Assembly: GCA_902805985.1 (NCBI GenBank)
Contig: CADCUW010000279.1
Location: 1 to 16,265, forward strand
Length of the DNA: 16,265 nt
Reading direction: 5' to 3'
From: an uncultured Rubrobacteraceae bacterium
GTDB taxonomy: Bacteria > Actinomycetota > Rubrobacteria > Rubrobacterales > Rubrobacteraceae
Shown in pieces: positions 12,623-16,265 of the stretch. Under the pieces are notes generated by a model that did not search any database, was not told where the DNA came from, and worked only from the letters and a program-made list of their open reading frames with translations. A program made the translations under genes and the position numbers. The stretch's first letter is position 1. Every line of letters starts with the position of its first letter.

Positions 12623-13474
12623 ATGAGGCGTGCGGCTTTAGCGTTCTTCGTGATATCGGTAGGCCTTGTGGTTGCCGGTGGGGCTGCGCTGGCCCTGACG
12701 GTCACGCAGTGCGCCCAGAACGTTGCGTGCGAAGGTACCGCCGGCCCCGACCTTCTCAAGGGTAGCGACGGCAACGACCGCATGTATGGTCATGAGCGGG
12801 CTGACGTGTTGCGGGGCCGGGATGGTAACGACTTCCTTGAGGGCCAGCAGGGGAGGGACGAGTTGTTCGGGGGTAGCAGCCGAGACTACCTTGAGGGCGG
12901 CCCGGGGACGGACGTCTTGAGGGGCGGCGACGGCGACCGCTACGACCTCTACGCCGCCGGCTGGGGACACGATACGATGGTCGACACGGTGATCGACGAT
13001 TCCGACATCAACAGCGGCAACTGGCTGTGGATCTCCCTGCCCTCCTCGGCAACCGAGGAACTCACCATCGGCCTCGCTTCCGGCCCGGGCCCGGAGTTGA
13101 GTACCGAGAACGGCGGCGACACCCTCGACTGGGAGGGGGACGTCGTCGACAGCGTATTCGCCTCCAACCCCGGCAATGACCTCATAGAGGGCAACGGCAG
13201 GGCCAACATGCTCGCCGGCTTCGGGAGGACCGACACCTTGCACGGCGGGGGCGGCAACGACTCCTCCGCGTGGACGACCGAGCGGGTGGGGACATCGTGG
13301 AGTGCGGCGAGGGCGTCGACAGCGTCTACCGGAACCCTCCGAACCCCGACACGGGGGCAGCCGGCGACAGGATGTCCGACGACTGCGAGAACCAACTGGA
13401 CCCCATCGTCTACCGTTCGGATGGGGGAGCGGCGCCGGCATTGCCTCAAGGCAGGTTCAGCAAGACAGTGGTAG
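12623..13474 (+). CDS. Secreted calcium-binding-repeat (RTX-like) protein, frameshifted
   Basis: The ATG at 12623 is 7 nt behind GGAGGAG, preferred over the GTG at 12605. Residues 1-26 form a signal peptide (MRR, hydrophobic core, cleavage likely after ALA). There follow short CAQNVAC and nonapeptide-type repeats related to GGxGxDxLx: GSDGNDRMYG, GRDGNDFLEG, GGPGTDVLRG and GGDGDRYD (about 50-115), then a beta-rich spacer, then a second cluster (NPGNDLIEG, GFGRTDTLHG, GGGGND). Such repeats bind Ca2+ and form parallel beta-rolls outside the cell. After GGGGND (codon ending 13261) the frame turns into a Ser/Thr/Arg-rich nonsense tail. Adding one base restores FLRVDDRAGGDIVECGEGVDSVY and a natural end at 13485. 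The current product is therefore a frameshifted version that loses its last repeats and a C-terminal cysteine pair. Confidence 0.8.
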   Translation: MRRAALAFFVISVGLVVAGGAALALTVTQCAQNVACEGTAGPDLLKGSDGNDRMYGHERADVLRGRDGNDFLEGQQGRDELFGGSSRDYLEGGPGTDVLRGGDGDRYDLYAAGWGHDTMVDTVIDDSDINSGNWLWISLPSSATEELTIGLASGPGPELSTENGGDTLDWEGDVVDSVFASNPGNDLIEGNGRANMLAGFGRTDTLHGGGGNDSSAWTTERVGTSWSAARASTASTGTLRTPTRGQPATGCPTTARTNWTPSSTVRMGERRRHCLKAGSARQW

Positions 13475-14446
13475 GTGACCCTTAGCCCTGAACCTTACTC
13501 TGTAAAAGGACTGAACTGGCCCGTAGAACTTGGGATGATGGTCTTATGGTGCGTGAGGGGTAGCGGGGAGGACGCTCTGAACGAGCAGAAACAGAAGTCC
13601 GTCATACGTCAGGTCATCCACATACTCAACAATACCTCCGAGGTCACCGCAGAGGGTGAGTACAAGAGCAAACTACTGGGCTACGAGGGCCTGGCGATAA
13701 ACTTGGTCGACGGAGTCGCCGACGAGTACGAGGCCCTGCTTGGGCGTCTTCTGTCCGAGGGAGATTGGGGCGAGAAGTTCTCCGAGAAGTATGTCGACAA
13801 GGTCCTGCGGCAACTCTTCGTCACCCTTTCCGTCGAAGAGAATCTCGCTGAAGCTGCGCCTGAGTACGTTCAGGACCTCGTTGACCAGTTAGATGGGTAC
13901 TCCAGGAAGCAGACCACCTACGTGCCCCTCGTCGGCATCCAGCTTTACGGTGACGAGTTTGAGTTCGGGCAGGTCACGTTGGAAACCATGTCGGAAGGCA
14001 AGGTCGAGGAATTGGTCATAATGATGGAGAATGCCGTCTCGTCCAGTAAGATCGCTGAGGAGGCAAAGAGTCAGGCCATCGAGTGGAACCGTCCGATGCT
14101 AAAGAGTCTTGAAGGCATGGTTTGCGCACGGTTTGAGGCCGTGGCCGAGCCAGCCCGGCTGAGGGAGCGTGCAGAGGAGGAGTGCCGTAGGTGCTTCGAG
14201 CTACTGCGCTACTCCATCCCTACCCTGTACGCGAAGGATTTCAACTTGGCCATTGGTCTACTGGGCGAAGTGGCTCCTGCCCAGCGCCTCACGCCGACCT
14301 TCTCGACCGATGCTTACGACCTCAACATGAAGGCTGTGGGGCCCCTCATGCCGTTTGAGTTCAACCCACGGAACATTGAGGTCATGGAGCAACTCGGCAT
14401 CCTTGAGGTCTCGACCTTGCTGAAGAAGCCACACACACACACCTGA
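13475..14446 (+). CDS. Unknown protein, N-terminal part of a HEPN-tailed protein
   Basis: A 323-residue, mostly helical and acidic protein without membrane segments. No family is recognised for the main body. The frame ends abruptly in a run encoded by (CA)n: KKPHTHT then stop. In the frame two bases on, the protein continues naturally as LTDFEDGLLRGIHWFADAQ and on to LETFLAP, which I judge to be the start of an Apea-like HEPN domain, so the stop is probably produced by repeat length. The start is uncertain: GTG 13475 overlaps the end of the previous gene's natural frame (13485) and has no good Shine-Dalgarno. The ATG pair near 13534 is an alternative. The overlap suggests translational coupling to the repeat protein, or a junction. 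Confidence 0.65.
   Translation: MTLSPEPYSVKGLNWPVELGMMVLWCVRGSGEDALNEQKQKSVIRQVIHILNNTSEVTAEGEYKSKLLGYEGLAINLVDGVADEYEALLGRLLSEGDWGEKFSEKYVDKVLRQLFVTLSVEENLAEAAPEYVQDLVDQLDGYSRKQTTYVPLVGIQLYGDEFEFGQVTLETMSEGKVEELVIMMENAVSSSKIAEEAKSQAIEWNRPMLKSLEGMVCARFEAVAEPARLRERAEEECRRCFELLRYSIPTLYAKDFNLAIGLLGEVAPAQRLTPTFSTDAYDLNMKAVGPLMPFEFNPRNIEVMEQLGILEVSTLLKKPHTHT
14430..14442 (+). repeat. (CA)6 dinucleotide tract inside a coding region
   Basis: CACACACACACAC runs from 14430 to 14442, exactly where the long reading frame meets a stop while the frame two bases on continues protein-like. Loss of one CA unit would join both frames. Such tracts slip during replication in phase-variable genes; here six units is short for high-rate slippage. 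Confidence 0.7.
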
Positions 14447-14592
14447 CGGACTTTGAAGACGGGCTGCTGCGTGGCATCCACTGGTTCGCCGATGCGCAGA
14501 TGCAGCCCGAGATCGAGAACAAGCTGCTCAGCCTGACCACCTGCCTGGAGACCTTCTTGGCCCCCCAAGGCTCGGGGGTGAAACGGTCGAGT
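14443..14592 (+). pseudogene. Out-of-frame HEPN-like C-terminal segment
   Basis: The frame from CTG 14443 reads LTDFEDGLLRGIHWFADAQ, then MQPEIENKLLSLTTCLETFLAP, a helix pair resembling the start of Apea-like HEPN domains (family usually shows a ..IHWF..A...E.ENK.L.L.T.LE.FL pattern). After QGSGVKRSSLHGG the frame runs into antisense of the hydrolase, so the domain is incomplete. The SSLHGG could be the worn end of the R-x4-6-H ribonuclease motif brought close by an internal deletion. The family assignment is from memory of the pattern. Confidence 0.45.
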
Positions 14593-14597
14593 CTACA

Positions 14598-14644
14598 CGG
14601 GGGGCTCAAGTCTACGGAACCCCCCGACCCTGTGCCCCACAGGG
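14598..14644. terminator. Two GC-rich hairpins between convergent genes
   Basis: CGGGGGG (14598-14604) pairs with CCCCCCG (14620-14626) across 15 nt. Then CCCTGTG (14628-14634) pairs with CACAGGG (14638-14644) across CCC, ending 2 bp from the hydrolase stop. The position between convergent genes fits bidirectional termination, although neither has a T-tract. Confidence 0.45.
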
Positions 14645-14646
14645 CC

Positions 14647-15630
14647 TCACTTGCATTCGACGCGACCCAGCGGCTTGGGCGCGTCCGTCAACGCGGCGCG
14701 CGCCGCGTCCCACGCGCGGTTTTCGGGGTAGAGCGCGGTGTGGAGGTAGGCCCAGGTGAGCCGCTGGACCGCGGCGACCCGCTCGGGGTTCTCGTCCGTC
14801 GTCTCGGCCACGTCGTACCCGGAGACCCCGCCGAGCCCGTGCTCCGCGCCGAACAGGGTGACCAGGCACTTGGGGCCGTTGCCCAGGAAGTACGGGTCGG
14901 CGTGCCACTCCGCGCCCCGAACCGTCAGGTGGGCGGAGGCGTCCTTGTCGCCCGCGACCACGAGGGCCGGCGTCGTCATCTCGGCGAAGCTGTTGTTCGC
15001 CAGGAACGGGTAATGCTCGGCCGCGAACGCGCTGAGGTCGGCGCCGCCGTTGCCGTTGCCGACCGCCGCGAGCAGCACGCCCGCCTTGATCCGGGGCTCG
15101 GCCATGTCCACGTCCGTCCCGTCGAGGGGATCTGTGACCCGCATGCCCAGGAGCATGCCCGCCGTGTGCCCGCCCATCGAGTGCCCGGCCACGGCGACCC
15201 GGGCCCGGTCCAGGCGCCCGCCGAGCCCCGGGACGGCGGCCTCGATGGCGTCGAGCCGGTCGAGGACGCGCTTCATGTCCTCGGCCCGCGACCGCCAGAA
15301 CATGGGCCCTTCGGGACCGTCTGGGTCGACGCTCGGAACGCCGCTCAGCGTCTTGGAGCTCAGGTGGGTGGGCTGGATCACGACGAAGCCGCGGGCGGCC
15401 CAGAAGTCGGCGAGCGGACCGTAGCCGTTCAACGAGGAGAGGTGGTTCGAGAATCCCTGGCCGTGCGAGAGGAGTATGATCGGAAGGTCGCTTCCGGTCG
15501 CGGGCACGGAGACCCGCGCCCGCAGGTCCACGGGGCGCCCCGGGGTCGACAGCACCACCGGGCTGACGGAGACCACGGGGGTGGGCGCGCTGACGGGAAT
15601 ACGTTCGGCGTTATTGATCGGCTTGCTCAT
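14647..15630 (-). CDS. Alpha/beta-hydrolase (chlorophyllase/PAF-acetylhydrolase-like)
   Basis: A 327-residue protein from ATG 15630, chosen because GGGAG lies about eight bases upstream; the in-frame ATG at 15690 lacks this. The fold is clear: strand and oxyanion loop IILLSHGQGFSNH (51-63), nucleophile elbow GHSMGG (149-154, Ser151), an acid near VVAGDKD (224-230, Asp228 or Asp230), and His264 in GAEHGLGG. The SHGQG/GHSMGG pattern and length resemble the chlorophyllase and PAF-acetylhydrolase-like esterases. No signal peptide is seen, so it is probably a cytosolic esterase or lipase-like enzyme of unknown substrate. It follows the SDR gene by 90 bp on the same strand and is likely co-transcribed with it. 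Confidence 0.9.
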   Translation of the reverse strand: MSKPINNAERIPVSAPTPVVSVSPVVLSTPGRPVDLRARVSVPATGSDLPIILLSHGQGFSNHLSSLNGYGPLADFWAARGFVVIQPTHLSSKTLSGVPSVDPDGPEGPMFWRSRAEDMKRVLDRLDAIEAAVPGLGGRLDRARVAVAGHSMGGHTAGMLLGMRVTDPLDGTDVDMAEPRIKAGVLLAAVGNGNGGADLSAFAAEHYPFLANNSFAEMTTPALVVAGDKDASAHLTVRGAEWHADPYFLGNGPKCLVTLFGAEHGLGGVSGYDVAETTDENPERVAAVQRLTWAYLHTALYPENRAWDAARAALTDAPKPLGRVECK

Positions 15631-15720
15631 GGTACGGTCTCCCTCTTTTGAGTTCTGCCTATGGTCTTTCGGCTTGGAGGGTCGCGGCACGGATCCCTTC
15701 GATGACCCGCTCGAGAATGG

Positions 15721-16265
15721 TCACCACGGGAGCGGGCCGTCATCGTCCGAGAGCGTGCCGGTCGGTCCGTCCGCACCGACGAGCGCGAGGCGCACGGCTT
15801 CGCGCGCGCCCTCTTCCACCGTGCGCGTGCCGGCGAAGTTGTTGAGGCCCGTCGAGGTGAAGCCCGGGGAGGCGGCGTTGACCTTTATGCCCGTTGGCTC
15901 GAGCTCGATGGCGAAGGCCAGCGTTATCGCGTGCAGGGCCGTCTTCGACGGGCTGTAGGCGGCGCCGAACACGTGGCGATGCTCGTAGCCCGGGTCCGAG
16001 TTCAGCGTCAGCGAGCCGGAGTCACTCCCCAGGTTGACGATGCGCCCCGCCGGCGCCTCACGCAGGAGCGGCAGCATCGCTTGCGTGACGGCGATGACGC
16101 CGAACACGTTCGTCTCGAACACCGCGCGCACCTCGTCGAGCGACGCGACGCTCGGAGTGTTCGACGCCGCGAGCTCCGAGAGCGGCCTGCCCGGCTTCCC
16201 CGCGTGCGAGATGCCCGCGTTGTTCACGAGCACGTCGAGGCGGCCGAACTCGTTCCGGATGCGGT
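15721..16265 (-). CDS. Short-chain dehydrogenase/reductase (N-terminus beyond window)
   Basis: The frame is open to the window edge at 16265, so the N-terminus with the TGxxxGxG nucleotide-binding motif lies outside. Visible are the NNAG motif (in VLVNNAGIS), a FETNVFG helix with the conserved Asn, the catalytic Ser region IVNLGSDSGS, the catalytic YSPSK (Tyr-x3-Lys), and the PG motif in NAASPGFTSTGLNN, which contacts the cofactor. These identify a classical SDR using NAD(P)H. The substrate is unknown. The C-terminus is normal. It precedes the hydrolase gene on the same strand and probably forms an operon with it. Confidence 0.93.
   Translation of the reverse strand, partial: RIRNEFGRLDVLVNNAGISHAGKPGRPLSELAASNTPSVASLDEVRAVFETNVFGVIAVTQAMLPLLREAPAGRIVNLGSDSGSLTLNSDPGYEHRHVFGAAYSPSKTALHAITLAFAIELEPTGIKVNAASPGFTSTGLNNFAGTRTVEEGAREAVRLALVGADGPTGTLSDDDGPLPW

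Noticed and set aside
12638..13449. Minus-strand frames opposite the calcium-binding-repeat gene
   Set aside because: Val/Gly/Pro-rich mirror of the repeat codons; the plus strand has a signal peptide, repeats and a Shine-Dalgarno.
14593..15651. Long plus-strand frame continuing the HEPN-like segment to 15651
   Set aside because: It is Gly/Arg/Val-rich antisense of the alpha/beta-hydrolase, which has a complete catalytic triad on the other strand.

Overview
High-GC, strongly GC3-biased bacterial DNA. The PASTA-type Ser/Thr kinase, several probably leaderless starts (a -10 box 6-8 nt before the start codon), Shine-Dalgarno sites of the GGAGG type, and the style of the integrase and calcium-binding repeat protein point to an actinobacterium. 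I infer a Rubrobacter-like lineage from general resemblance only; no marker gene is present to prove it.

Layout. (1) 1-1050: a membrane-anchored helical protein of unknown function, ended by a 13-bp hairpin that contains its stop codon, then a short scar resembling the hairpin end of an IS200/IS605-type element. (2) 1104-3952: an EamA-type permease, convergent with a PknB-like kinase read on the minus strand. The kinase is split from its own transmembrane/PASTA half by a one-base frameshift. A small unknown protein diverges from the kinase. (3) 4081-4719: two small genes, one a likely ribbon-helix-helix regulator. (4) 4813-8020: a 3.1-kb block bounded by two 45-bp direct copies (43/45 identical) of the 3' half of a tRNA-Thr(CGT) gene, which look like attachment-site scars. 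Inside are a 5' fragment of a cytosine-5 DNA methyltransferase, an intact MHS-type major facilitator transporter and a creatininase-family amidohydrolase. The last two plausibly form an uptake-and-hydrolysis pair for a small amide or lactam. (5) 8110-8976: a tyrosine recombinase lacking its N-terminal half, meeting a 5'-truncated plus-strand gene remnant at a deletion-like junction near 8740. (6) 9043-12291: a 1082-residue cytosolic c-di-GMP enzyme with five PAS domains followed by GGDEF and EAL. (7) 12302-14592: a degraded stretch with an XRE-type regulator remnant, a secreted calcium-binding-repeat protein broken by a one-base deletion, and an unknown protein whose HEPN-like tail is thrown out of frame by a (CA)6 repeat. 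(8) 14647-16265: a minus-strand pair, an SDR oxidoreductase (cut by the window edge) followed by an alpha/beta hydrolase.

The window reads as an integration and decay hotspot between ordinary chromosomal genes. It holds three frameshifts, at least four truncated genes and two tRNA-derived scars. The best-supported unusual signals are the duplicated tRNA-Thr scars around a transporter/amidohydrolase cargo, and the dinucleotide repeat that sits exactly where two halves of one protein change frame. I do not see a complete new defence or biosynthetic system.
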